A DNA stretch of 7,606 bases from Acidilobaceae archaeon (GTDB lineage: Archaea; Thermoproteota; Thermoprotei_A; Sulfolobales; Acidilobaceae), in the NCBI GenBank assembly GCA_027039295.1, contig JALWEW010000112.1, forward strand, positions 1-7,606. The letters are read 5' to 3'. Both the position numbers and the translations under genes were made by a program. Under the pieces are notes generated by a model. It ran no database searches, had not been told where the DNA came from, and saw only the letters and a program-made list of their open reading frames with translations. Within the stretch, counting starts at the first letter, position 1, and each line of letters opens with the position of its first letter. This document shows, piece by piece, positions 1 to 5,653 of this stretch.

Positions 1-169
1 CTATGAGCAGGAGCAGAGTGACGGCTCCAAACATTGCTATGGAGGCCTGGGCGAAATTGGGGACCTTGGTGGTAGCGTAGGTCAGGGAGAGGCCCATGCT
101 CAGGAGGCCTATGGCCGAGGCGTATGCCAGGGCGTCTAGCGTGTAGGGGAGGCTTGGTAGTATGCTCAA
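1..169 (-). CDS. livH: LivH-like ABC permease, N-terminal fragment (cut by window edge)
   Basis: This is the start of a membrane permease of the branched-chain amino-acid ABC importer family. Only 56 codons are inside the window. The reading frame opens with TTG at 169-167 and gives a hydrophobic segment containing GLSLTYATTKVPNFAQASIA. That stretch resembles the LivH/LivM signature in which a first membrane helix is followed by a 'T..VPNFA.G' motif. The start is supported by a strong ribosome-binding site, GGGGTGAT, four to five bases upstream, which lies inside the last codons of livF. The product would form one half of the transmembrane pore energised by LivG and LivF. Placing permeases after the ATPases differs from the more familiar order livK-H-M-G-F. 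A second permease (LivM) is expected further left, outside the window. LivH rather than LivM is an inference from the short N-terminus. Confidence 0.82.
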   Translation of the reverse strand, partial: MSILPSLPYTLDALAYASAIGLLSMGLSLTYATTKVPNFAQASIAMFGAVTLLLLI

Positions 170-173
170 GCGA

Positions 174-899
174 TCACCCCTTGAGGCCGAGGTACTTCTT
201 GCCGAGCTCCTTGTCTGCAAGCAGCTCTGAGGCCTTGCCCCTGTAGGCAACCCTCCCTGAGACTAGTAGGATCGCCCTGTCTCCAATCTCGAGGGCTAGC
301 TTGGCGTTCTGTTCTACGAGTACTATGGTCTTACCCTTCTCCTTGCGGAGCCATAACATCTTGTCCACTATCTCCTTCGCAGCCTTCGGCGCAAGGCCTG
401 CTGTGGGCTCGTCGAACATGAAGACCTTCGGCTCCCTAATGAGGGCCATTGCCATCGCTAGTAGCTGCCTCTGGCCGCCGCTGAGGGTCTTGGCCTTGGC
501 GTTGAGCTTCTGCTTCAGGAACGGGAAGACCTCTAGCACATCCCTTATCCTCTCCTCCAGCTCGCTCGCCTCGAGGGTGTAGCCTGCCATCTTGAGGTTC
601 TCCGCGACAGTTAGCTCGGCGAAGACGTTGCCCACCTGCGGCAGGTAAGCCATCCCCAGCTTGGCTCGGGCGTGGGGCGGGATCCTCGTTATGTCCCTGC
701 CCTCGAGCTTCACGCTGCCAGAGTACACCTTGGTAAGGCCAAAGAGCGTCTTGAGGAGGGTGCTCTTACCACTGCCGTTAGGGCCCACTATTATGAATAT
801 CTCTCGAGGCTCGACCTCGAGGGATACATCGAAGAGTATGTGGAACCTCCCATAACCCGCGTTTAACTCCCGGACCTCAATCATGGGGGCCTCGCTCAC
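174..899 (-). CDS. livF: Branched-chain amino-acid ABC transporter ATPase LivF
   Basis: A 241-residue ATPase subunit that hydrolyses ATP at the cytoplasmic face to drive import. All ABC elements are present in order: Walker A GPNGSGKST (39-47), Q-loop LPQ (86-88), signature LSGGQ (139-143), Walker B VFMFDEP (159-165) and D-loop AGLAP (167-171). The switch position is Gln (VEQN, 195-198) instead of His. This is characteristic of LivF and separates it from its partner LivG. The GTG start at 899-897 lies six bases after a GGGGGGTGAT ribosome-binding site that includes the livG stop codon. An ATG at 884-882 (MIEVRELNAGYG) matches the usual LivF N-terminus and is a possible alternative start. The gap to livG is 6 bases, and the livF stop TGA is itself within the GGGGTGA that serves livH. 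The gene is therefore almost certainly cotranscribed and translationally coupled with both neighbours. Confidence 0.95.
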   Translation of the reverse strand: MSEAPMIEVRELNAGYGRFHILFDVSLEVEPREIFIIVGPNGSGKSTLLKTLFGLTKVYSGSVKLEGRDITRIPPHARAKLGMAYLPQVGNVFAELTVAENLKMAGYTLEASELEERIRDVLEVFPFLKQKLNAKAKTLSGGQRQLLAMAMALIREPKVFMFDEPTAGLAPKAAKEIVDKMLWLRKEKGKTIVLVEQNAKLALEIGDRAILLVSGRVAYRGKASELLADKELGKKYLGLKG

Positions 900-905
900 A
901 CCCCA

Positions 906-1667
906 TCACCCCCCGAGGTAGCTCTCAATCACCTTCGGGTTCTCGAGAACCTCACGGGGCTTGCCCTCAGCCACAACCTTCCCGTAGGCCATGGCGTAAG
1001 CATAATCTGCATACTCAACTGCTATGTCTAGCCTATGCTCCACAATGAGGAAAGTCATCCCGTACTCCTCCCTGAGCCTCCTGATGTACCTGAATATCTC
1101 GTGTGCCAGGGAGGGGAAGACCCCTGAGGTAGGCTCGTCCATGAGGACTAGCTTGGGCTGGTCCGGCATCATTACCCTGGAGACCTCGAGCAGTTTCATC
1201 TGGCCGCCGCTCAGCTCGCCGGGCCTCTTGTCCCAGAGGTGCCTCAGCTTAGTGAATGAGATTAGCCTTACAGCCTTCCTAACGGTCTGGGTCTCGAAGC
1301 CCAGCCAGATCTTCTTTAGTATCCCGCTTATCACGCCCTCGCCAGGGTTGCCATAGCGGGCGAAGGCCGTGTTCTCGAGCACCGTCAGGCCGGTGAAGAG
1401 CCTAGGCACCTGGAATGACCTGACCAGGCCCCTCCGGAACCTCTCGTGGGGCGGCAGGTCCGTGATGTCCTCCCCATCAAAAATAACGCGGCCCTCGTCA
1501 GGCTTGTAGACGCCGCTCACCGTGTTGATGAAGGTAGTCTTACCGCTACCGTTCGGCCCTATCAGCAGGGTCACCATGCCCCGCGGCACCCTTATTGTGA
1601 CACCGTCGAGAGCCCGTAGCTCGCCGAACTTCTTCACCAGATCGTGCGCCTCTAGTATGTAGTCCAT
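906..1667 (-). CDS. livG: Branched-chain amino-acid ABC transporter ATPase LivG
   Basis: A 253-residue ATPase, the second nucleotide-binding subunit of the importer. Visible motifs are Walker A GPNGSGKTT (37-45), Q-loop SFQVPRLF (84-91), signature LSGGQ (152-156), Walker B LVLMDEP (173-179) and a true switch histidine in VEHRLD (209-214). The SFQ.PRLF Q-loop, the long helical insert before the signature (about 103-148) and the VEH(R)LD switch are LivG hallmarks. The length is normal for the family. The start is ATG at 1667-1665. GGTGAG abuts the ATG directly, so the working ribosome-binding site may instead be the GGGGCTGGG a little further upstream. A 127-base gap separates it from livK, and it holds a hairpin plus T-rich tract and a TATA-like TTTAATA. 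livG-livF-livH may therefore be transcribed partly from its own promoter. The product pairs with LivF as a heterodimer with unequal ATP sites. Confidence 0.95.
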   Translation of the reverse strand: MDYILEAHDLVKKFGELRALDGVTIRVPRGMVTLLIGPNGSGKTTFINTVSGVYKPDEGRVIFDGEDITDLPPHERFRRGLVRSFQVPRLFTGLTVLENTAFARYGNPGEGVISGILKKIWLGFETQTVRKAVRLISFTKLRHLWDKRPGELSGGQMKLLEVSRVMMPDQPKLVLMDEPTSGVFPSLAHEIFRYIRRLREEYGMTFLIVEHRLDIAVEYADYAYAMAYGKVVAEGKPREVLENPKVIESYLGG

Positions 1668-1705
1668 CTCACCCAGCCCCCTAGCCAGTAGGCCTCGGAC
1701 CCACG

Positions 1706-1728
1706 GGTATTAAACCCCACTACTGGGG
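1706..1728 (-). promoter_or_regulatory. Possible internal promoter and palindrome before livG
   Basis: On the minus strand TTTAATA (1714-1708) resembles an archaeal TATA box. A start about 25 bases downstream would fall near 1685, giving livG a leader of roughly 18 bases. Directly upstream is the short palindrome CCCCA-CTAC-TGGGG (1715-1728). Its sequence AACCCCACTAC is repeated exactly in the livK promoter region. Assignment as a promoter is an inference from sequence and spacing only. Confidence 0.4.
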
Positions 1729-1739
1729 GCTTGAAGCCT

Positions 1740-1777
1740 AAAAACACAGAGAAAAGAGGATGGGGGTGGAAACCCCC
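1740..1777 (-). terminator. Hairpin plus T-rich tract after livK
   Basis: Reading the minus strand, GGGGGT-TTCC-ACCCCC (1777-1762) forms a 6-bp GC-rich stem with a 4-base loop. It starts 17 bases after the livK stop. It is followed by a pyrimidine-rich stretch ending in five consecutive T (1744-1740). Archaeal intrinsic termination depends mainly on T-rich tracts, so partial termination here would give more binding-protein mRNA than ATPase mRNA. The hairpin might alternatively protect the 3' end of a processed livK transcript. Confidence 0.5.
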
Positions 1778-1794
1778 TGGCATGGTAGGAGATG

Positions 1795-3183
1795 CTACTT
1801 GCACGAGAGCGGGTTGGTCTTCACCTCGACGATCTTGTTCTCGAGGTACTTGTATAGCTCTATGATCTTCCACTGATACCCGTTGGGCGTCTTGACAATC
1901 GTGAATATACCGTAGTCGGAGCCTGCCCTGTCGCCGTACTGGTTGAGTATTATCTTACCCGTCACGCCCTCGTAGGTCTTGAGTACTTGGGGTATAGCCG
2001 ATGCGACAGCGTCAACGCTGGCCTTGGGGCCTCCAGCCTTCTCTATAGCTAGACCCATCACCCATACGGCATCATAGGCTATCAGGCTGTAGGGGTCGGG
2101 GGTGTAGCCTAGCTCCTTCTTTAGGGTGCAGAAGACCTTGCTAGTCTTGTTTGTAATGGAGAATGTTATGGTGTTCTTCCACACTACCTCGGCCGCGAAC
2201 TTGGCGGCGATGGGGCTCTGTAGTACTGCCTGGCTTAGGGCAGTGCCGTCACTGCCGTACCAGTGGACCTTCTTCAGTATGTCATAGTTGCTTGCTGTCT
2301 CGAGTATCTTTGCGGCCTCCTCGAATGATATCAGCTCTATGCCTATCTCGCTGGGCTTCACACCCTTGTTGATGAGCTGCTGCACGTCCGTCCTAGCCTG
2401 CTCTACTATGTTATCGAAGTTAGCAGCCTTGGGGTCGTAGGGTATCATGTCGTAGACCGTGCCGCCGGCCTTGGTGAAGTACTGCTTCACGTAGCCTGAG
2501 AGGCCCCTGCCCCAGTCGTCGTTCCTATATACTATTATGATATACTTTACCCCGTCGTGCTGGTAGAGGACCGAGAGCACCTTACCCTGGAACTCGTCTG
2601 GCGGTGGGAATCTGAAGACCGTGTCCTTCAGGGCCAGGCTGGGGGCCGTGCTTGACTGGCTTATCACGACTGCCTTGTAACCCTGGTGTATAAGGCTCAC
2701 TATCTTGGATAGCTCGGCGCTGCTCATAGGGCCTATGAAGAACCTGATACCCTGGCTGTAGAGAGCGTCGAACCTGGCCCTAGCCGTGGCGGGGTCGGTC
2801 ATGGTGTCTACTACTATCACCTTTATCCTCCAGTTCTCGCCCTTCTTCGCTAGATACTCATTGAAGTCATGAGCGGCCAGGAGCACGGCCGCCTTGTTGG
2901 CTTCGCCGAATGACGCCAGGTGGCCCATCAGCGGCGATACGAGCCCTATCTTGCCGTACGTTATCCTACCCGTGGCGGCTCCAGCTGAAGTCGTCGTTGA
3001 GGTGGAGGTGGCGGCTGGAGCCGTCGTTGTCGGGCTACTTGTGGCTGCCGGGGTAGTAGCGGTAGTGGCGGGTGTCGTCGTGGTTGCTCCGCCTCCACCT
3101 TTTGCTGCGTAGTAATAGGCTGCCACGCCAACGATGATTAGTATCACGATAATAACTGACGCCCATACCTTAGCGCTAGCCAT
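1795..3183 (-). CDS. livK: Membrane-anchored LivK-type substrate-binding protein
   Basis: A 462-residue extracellular solute-binding protein of the type I periplasmic-binding fold (Peripla_BP_6/LivK family). It should capture a branched-chain or other amide-type ligand and deliver it to the LivHMGF complex. Residues 6-25 are one hydrophobic helix. Residues 33-71 are a Thr/Ser/Ala/Pro-rich linker, typical of crenarchaeal anchored and probably O-glycosylated binding proteins. The binding domain starts at ITYGKIGLVSPL (74-85). It contains GPMSSAE (151-157), the ligand-loop motif SQSSTAPSL (175-183) and NDDWGRG (221-227). There is no lipobox cysteine. The only two cysteines are Cys352 and Cys461, which could form a disulfide. 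ATG at 3183-3181 is chosen because GGGTGGG lies 8 to 14 bases upstream and a TATA/BRE pair sits at 3232-3249. The longer frame opening at 3303 would begin upstream of that promoter. The exact substrate cannot be read from the sequence. Confidence 0.93.
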   Translation of the reverse strand: MASAKVWASVIIVILIIVGVAAYYYAAKGGGGATTTTPATTATTPAATSSPTTTAPAATSTSTTTSAGAATGRITYGKIGLVSPLMGHLASFGEANKAAVLLAAHDFNEYLAKKGENWRIKVIVVDTMTDPATARARFDALYSQGIRFFIGPMSSAELSKIVSLIHQGYKAVVISQSSTAPSLALKDTVFRFPPPDEFQGKVLSVLYQHDGVKYIIIVYRNDDWGRGLSGYVKQYFTKAGGTVYDMIPYDPKAANFDNIVEQARTDVQQLINKGVKPSEIGIELISFEEAAKILETASNYDILKKVHWYGSDGTALSQAVLQSPIAAKFAAEVVWKNTITFSITNKTSKVFCTLKKELGYTPDPYSLIAYDAVWVMGLAIEKAGGPKASVDAVASAIPQVLKTYEGVTGKIILNQYGDRAGSDYGIFTIVKTPNGYQWKIIELYKYLENKIVEVKTNPLSCK

Positions 3184-3231
3184 GCCTGAGCCCACCCGAA
3201 ACCGGTGCTCCTGCCTCCCACTGTATGCTGA

Positions 3232-3249
3232 CCTTAAAACCTTTTTCCA
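3232..3249 (-). promoter_or_regulatory. livK promoter (BRE and TATA box)
   Basis: On the minus strand a purine-rich GAAAAAG (3247-3241), resembling a TFB recognition element, directly precedes GTTTTAAGG, a TATA box (core 3239-3234). A start about 26 bases downstream would fall near 3210. That gives a leader of roughly 27 bases carrying the GGGTGGG ribosome-binding site. This is the clearest promoter in the left half of the window. Confidence 0.62.
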
Positions 3250-3257
3250 TCTATGAA

Positions 3258-3275
3258 TAGTGTGGAACCCCACTA
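3258..3275. promoter_or_regulatory. 18-bp imperfect palindrome, operator-like
   Basis: TAGTGTGGAACCCCACTA is a dyad with 7 of 9 paired positions (outer five TAGTG/CACTA perfect, then GG/CC). It lies just upstream of the livK TATA box in the divergent region between livK and the methyltransferase gene. Its right half, AACCCCACTAC, recurs exactly at 1713-1723 before livG. The position suggests a site for a dimeric regulator (Lrp/AsnC-type regulators are common for such operons), but no regulator gene is in view. Confidence 0.4.
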
Positions 3276-3278
3276 CAA

Positions 3279-3314
3279 GGATACAAATTGAGGAACATAA
3301 CATTAGCTGTATCC
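3279..3314. repeat. 7-bp inverted repeat in the divergent promoter region
   Basis: GGATACA (3279-3285) and TGTATCC (3308-3314) are perfect reverse complements whose centres lie 29 bases apart, close to three helical turns. They flank an AT-rich stretch (AACATAACATTA, 3293-3304) that could hold the weak TATA element of the plus-strand methyltransferase gene. Arms this short can occur by chance, so a regulatory role is only a possibility. Confidence 0.25.
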
Positions 3315-3343
3315 AAACGTAACTCTAGGGGGTGGCCTGTAGG

Positions 3344-3919
3344 TTGGAGCCGCTGGCACGCTTCATAGAGCAAGTGGGCCTCGAGAGTAAGAGGCTGGGT
3401 ATACCCAGCATAGACAGGGAGGACGGGCTAGTGCTCTACACCGCCGGTCTCTTAGCCGGCTCTAGGCTACCCGGCCTGGCCGCAGCGGATCTCGGCGCCG
3501 GGATAGGCTACTCCACAGGCTGGATAGCAGCTGGCCTCGAGGATGGATGCCGGGAAACATGTAGGCTCTACGCCGTGGAGGCCGACTGCGGCTTAGCCGA
3601 GAGGGGTAGGCGCCTCTTCGCTAGGGCGCCTCTGAGGAGGGTGAGAGTTGAGTGGGTATGCGGCGAGGCCGCCGAGTTCCTGGAAAGGCTACCAGCTGGC
3701 GGTCTGAGCCTAGCATTCGTTGACGTGGCTAAGCATGAGTACCCGAGGATCCTGGAGTTACTGAGGGAGAAGCTGGCCGTGGGCGGGGTGGCGTTGTTCC
3801 ATAACGCCTACTTCCCGCGGCCGCCGGAGAGGTTCTATGAAATGATGAGGAGGCCCCCGTGGAGGGGTGGCGTCGCCCCGACCCCCGCGGGGCTTGCTGT
3901 GCTGGTGAGGGAGGGCTAG
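3344..3919 (+). CDS. Class I SAM-dependent O-methyltransferase-like protein
   Basis: A predicted 191-residue methyltransferase of the Rossmann-fold, COMT-like O-methyltransferase type (Methyltransf_3/24). Numbering here is from TTG at 3344. Residues 46-57 (AADLGAGIGYST) are the SAM-binding glycine loop, and the acidic end of strand 2 is E79 in AVEAD. FVDVAKHEYP (125-134) followed by LLREKLAVGGVALFHNAYF (139-157) matches the 'FIDADK..Y' and 'LRPGG...DN' blocks of the family. By eye, the COMT metal ligands Asp-Asp-Asn correspond to D127, H153 and N154, so one Asp appears replaced by His. GTG at 3332 would add four residues, but that GTG lies inside the GGGGGGTGG ribosome-binding site, which is well spaced for TTG at 3344. 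The gene is divergent from livK and convergent with rpl10, sharing its stop tetramer. The substrate is unknown. Confidence 0.8.
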   Translation: MEPLARFIEQVGLESKRLGIPSIDREDGLVLYTAGLLAGSRLPGLAAADLGAGIGYSTGWIAAGLEDGCRETCRLYAVEADCGLAERGRRLFARAPLRRVRVEWVCGEAAEFLERLPAGGLSLAFVDVAKHEYPRILELLREKLAVGGVALFHNAYFPRPPERFYEMMRRPPWRGGVAPTPAGLAVLVREG

Positions 3920-4950
3920 AAGCCGAAGAGGCCGCTCAGGCCCTCCCCTATGTCTACCTCGCCCTCCCCTTCCTCCTTCTCCTCCTCTCCCTCTTCCTCT
4001 TTGGCCTCCTCCTTCTCGGGCTCCTCCCTCGGCTTCTCCTCGGTCCTCGGCACCTCCAGGCCTAGCTCGGCGGCCTTGTCGCCTAGCGCCGCAGCTATGG
4101 CCAACTCCCTGGCAACCGCGGCCTTGACCGCCTCCTCTATGAGCCCTGGTAGTGGTAGGCTGGCCTCCCTAGCGACTGCTAGCGCCTCGGCTGTTGCCTT
4201 GGCTAGGCTCATCTCGAGGGCCTCTGGCACGAAGATTAGGCCTAGCTCGGCCGCTGCTAGTATGGCCTCGCGCGCGGCGTCTGCTACGTCCCTGCTGAAC
4301 TGCTCTAGGTCGACGAGGAGTTCCTCCCTGGGTATCATCACGCCTCCATCGTAGACCGCCAGTATCTTCAGGCCTATCTCGAACGGCTGTATCCCCAGGG
4401 TCTGGAGGAGCCCGGCTAGCTCGGGGCTTATCACGTCCCCCGGCTTAGCCACTACTGTGTCCTTCTTCACGTAGATGGTGCCCCTCCTGATCTCGTAGGG
4501 TATCCTGAGCTTGCCGAAGGTGCTGAGTATCGGGCCGGGCTGCAGGCCGGTGTCGCCCTCGGGTATCACTATCTCCCTATCGGTGACCTGGCCCGGCTTT
4601 GCTGATATAGGCATCTTCTCCGACTCTATCATGCGGGCTAGCTTGAAGGGGTTCATGTCCGTGAAGAGGAGCATCGTGCTGCCTTGGAGGTAGGGCTCGA
4701 AGAGGCTCTTATCTATCCCAGCCCTCTCGAGGGCCCTGAGTATGAGTCTCTTCTTCGCCACCTTGAAGTAGACGTGTCTCCTGAACTTCTTCCTGATCTT
4801 CTGGAGCTGGGCCGTAGGCATCCCCGTCAGGTCAGCTATGCCGACAACCGGGTACTTCTTGAAGAGCTCGGCTAGCTCCTCGACAACCCTCTTCTTCCAC
4901 TCCGGGATCTCCTCCTCGGACCTGCCCCTCCTCCTCAAGGCGAGGCTCAC
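3916..4950 (-). CDS. rpl10: Ribosomal protein uL10 (P0)
   Basis: The P0 protein anchors the L12 stalk to the GTPase-associated centre of the large subunit. Numbered from GTG at 4950 (344 residues), the N-terminal rRNA-binding domain covers about 10-110 with RVVEELAELFKKYPVVGIAD. The archaeal/eukaryal insertion domain follows (about 112-185). Next are the long alanine-rich helices that hold L12 dimers (about 219-297) and a Glu/Lys tail (about 304-335). The C-terminus is SGLFGF, the conserved peptide that recruits translation GTPases and aIF5B. A GTG at 4959-4957 gives three more residues, but it is embedded in GGGGGGTGA. That motif is a near-perfect ribosome-binding site five bases before GTG 4950, so the shorter start is preferred. 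The rpl1 stop is only a few bases away, implying coupling. Unusually, rpl12 does not follow. The stop overlaps that of the convergent methyltransferase gene. Confidence 0.95.
   Translation of the reverse strand: MSLALRRRGRSEEEIPEWKKRVVEELAELFKKYPVVGIADLTGMPTAQLQKIRKKFRRHVYFKVAKKRLILRALERAGIDKSLFEPYLQGSTMLLFTDMNPFKLARMIESEKMPISAKPGQVTDREIVIPEGDTGLQPGPILSTFGKLRIPYEIRRGTIYVKKDTVVAKPGDVISPELAGLLQTLGIQPFEIGLKILAVYDGGVMIPREELLVDLEQFSRDVADAAREAILAAAELGLIFVPEALEMSLAKATAEALAVAREASLPLPGLIEEAVKAAVARELAIAAALGDKAAELGLEVPRTEEKPREEPEKEEAKEEEGEEEKEEGEGEVDIGEGLSGLFGF
3962..4002 (-). other. 41-base uninterrupted pyrimidine (plus) / purine (minus) tract in the rpl10 acidic tail
   Basis: The plus strand has no purine from 3962 to 4002, so the rpl10 mRNA has 41 purines in a row. 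It encodes part of the Glu/Lys/Gly-rich tail and contains several GGAGG-type Shine-Dalgarno-like stretches. In the other direction it is a C/T-rich stretch about 43 bases after the methyltransferase stop, where a plus-strand transcript must end. The composition is largely explained by GAG/GAA/AAG/GGG codons. Confidence 0.6.
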
Positions 4951-4963
4951 AGCGGTCACCCCC

Positions 4964-5608
4964 CTAGAGCTTCACCTCGACCGGTATGCCCATAGTCCTC
5001 TTGACTATGACCCTCCCGATCCTCTGCCTGCCCAGCTTATGGATTATGGTGTTGAGCACGGCTTCTATGTTCTCTGCTATCTCCTCGGGCTTCATGTCCT
5101 CCGTGCCCACCCTGCACATGACCTGCGGCTGGTTGCGGGTCCTGACCCAGACAGCCCTCTTGTACCTCTCCACGAGGTCTGCTATGTCGGCGTTAGGCGG
5201 CACGGGCGTAGGGGCCTTACCCCTGGGGCCCAGGGCCGGGCCGAGGACGCCGCCCGCTAGGCCCATGAGGTCGACCCTTATGAGGACCCAGTCGCACTGC
5301 TGGGCGACCTTCTTGGCCAGCTTCCTGTTCTGCCTCATCTCCTGGAGGTCGCTGCGCCCGTAGACTGGAACCCCCAGCTCTCTAGCCTTTATCGCCATGT
5401 CCCCCTCGGCTACAACGCATATCCTCGGCTCCTTCGTGGGCTTATGAGGTAGGAACACGACCTCCCTCAGCCTCCCCTCGGGGCTCCTTATGTCGACGTC
5501 CTTGAGGACCACTATTAGGTCTACGCTCTGCTTGAACTTCCTTTTCTTGCCGAGGGTCAGGGCCCTCTTTACGGCCTCGACCAGCGAGTCCTTCAACTCG
5601 AGGCTCAA
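4964..5608 (-). CDS. rpl1: Ribosomal protein uL1
   Basis: uL1 (214 residues, normal archaeal length) binds helices 76-78 of 23S rRNA, forms the mobile L1 stalk that guides E-site tRNA release, and in archaea and bacteria can repress its own mRNA. The N-terminal part of domain I has RKFKQSVDLIV (23-33), which carries the conserved Phe and the QSV motif. Domain II contains LGPALGPRGKAPTP (122-135), the family's most recognisable stretch. Domain I resumes with RVGTEDMKPEEI (166-177) and ends VIVKRTMGIPVEVKL. The start is TTG at 5608-5606. An in-frame TGA six bases upstream rules out anything longer, and GGGGTGTGAG precedes it. The 115-base gap from rpl11 contains two hairpins and a TATA-like element, so this gene may have its own promoter and leader. 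Only five bases separate its stop from the preferred upstream limit of the rpl10 ribosome-binding site, so rpl10 is translated in tandem. Confidence 0.96.
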   Translation of the reverse strand: MSLELKDSLVEAVKRALTLGKKRKFKQSVDLIVVLKDVDIRSPEGRLREVVFLPHKPTKEPRICVVAEGDMAIKARELGVPVYGRSDLQEMRQNRKLAKKVAQQCDWVLIRVDLMGLAGGVLGPALGPRGKAPTPVPPNADIADLVERYKRAVWVRTRNQPQVMCRVGTEDMKPEEIAENIEAVLNTIIHKLGRQRIGRVIVKRTMGIPVEVKL

Positions 5609-5628
5609 CGCTCACACACCCCACAGGC

Positions 5629-5651
5629 GGGCCCCAAGGTCTCCGGGGCCC
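5629..5651 (-). other. GC hairpin 2 of the rpl1 leader
   Basis: GGGCCCC (5629-5635) and GGGGCCC (5645-5651) form a perfect 7-bp all-GC stem with a 9-base loop. It lies about 20 bases upstream of the rpl1 TTG start, just ahead of the ribosome-binding site. Such a stem could control access to the start or form part of a uL1 protein-binding site. The stem is seen directly; the role is inference. Confidence 0.55.
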
Positions 5652-5653
5652 TC

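Noticed and set aside
1652..1873. Minus-strand 73-codon frame across the livK-livG gap
   Set aside because: It overlaps the livK 3' end out of frame and contains the hairpin/T-tract. It has no ribosome-binding site, and the composition is unlike its neighbours.
2894..3112. Plus-strand hydrophobic Ala/Val-rich frame opposite the livK linker
   Set aside because: It is the antisense reading of the Thr/Ala/Pro-rich linker codons (GTC/GTA/GCC repeats) with no ribosome-binding site or family resemblance.
3184..3303. Longer livK frame beginning with an ATG at 3303, adding 40 residues
   Set aside because: The added part would contain the livK TATA box and BRE. It has no ribosome-binding site at its start and would place a basic, Cys-containing stretch before an otherwise normal membrane anchor.
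4333..4341. C-box-like GTGATGA on the minus strand (possible C/D box sRNA)
   Set aside because: No D box (CTGA) or C'/D' pair occurs at suitable distance, and the bases encode conserved rpl10 sequence. A similar ATGATGA at 3842 in the methyltransferase gene fails for the same reason.
3950..4354. Plus-strand Ser-rich frame opposite rpl10
   Set aside because: The serine runs come from reading GAG/GAA-rich coding DNA in antisense. No start signals or conserved domain are visible, and it overlaps a certain ribosomal gene.
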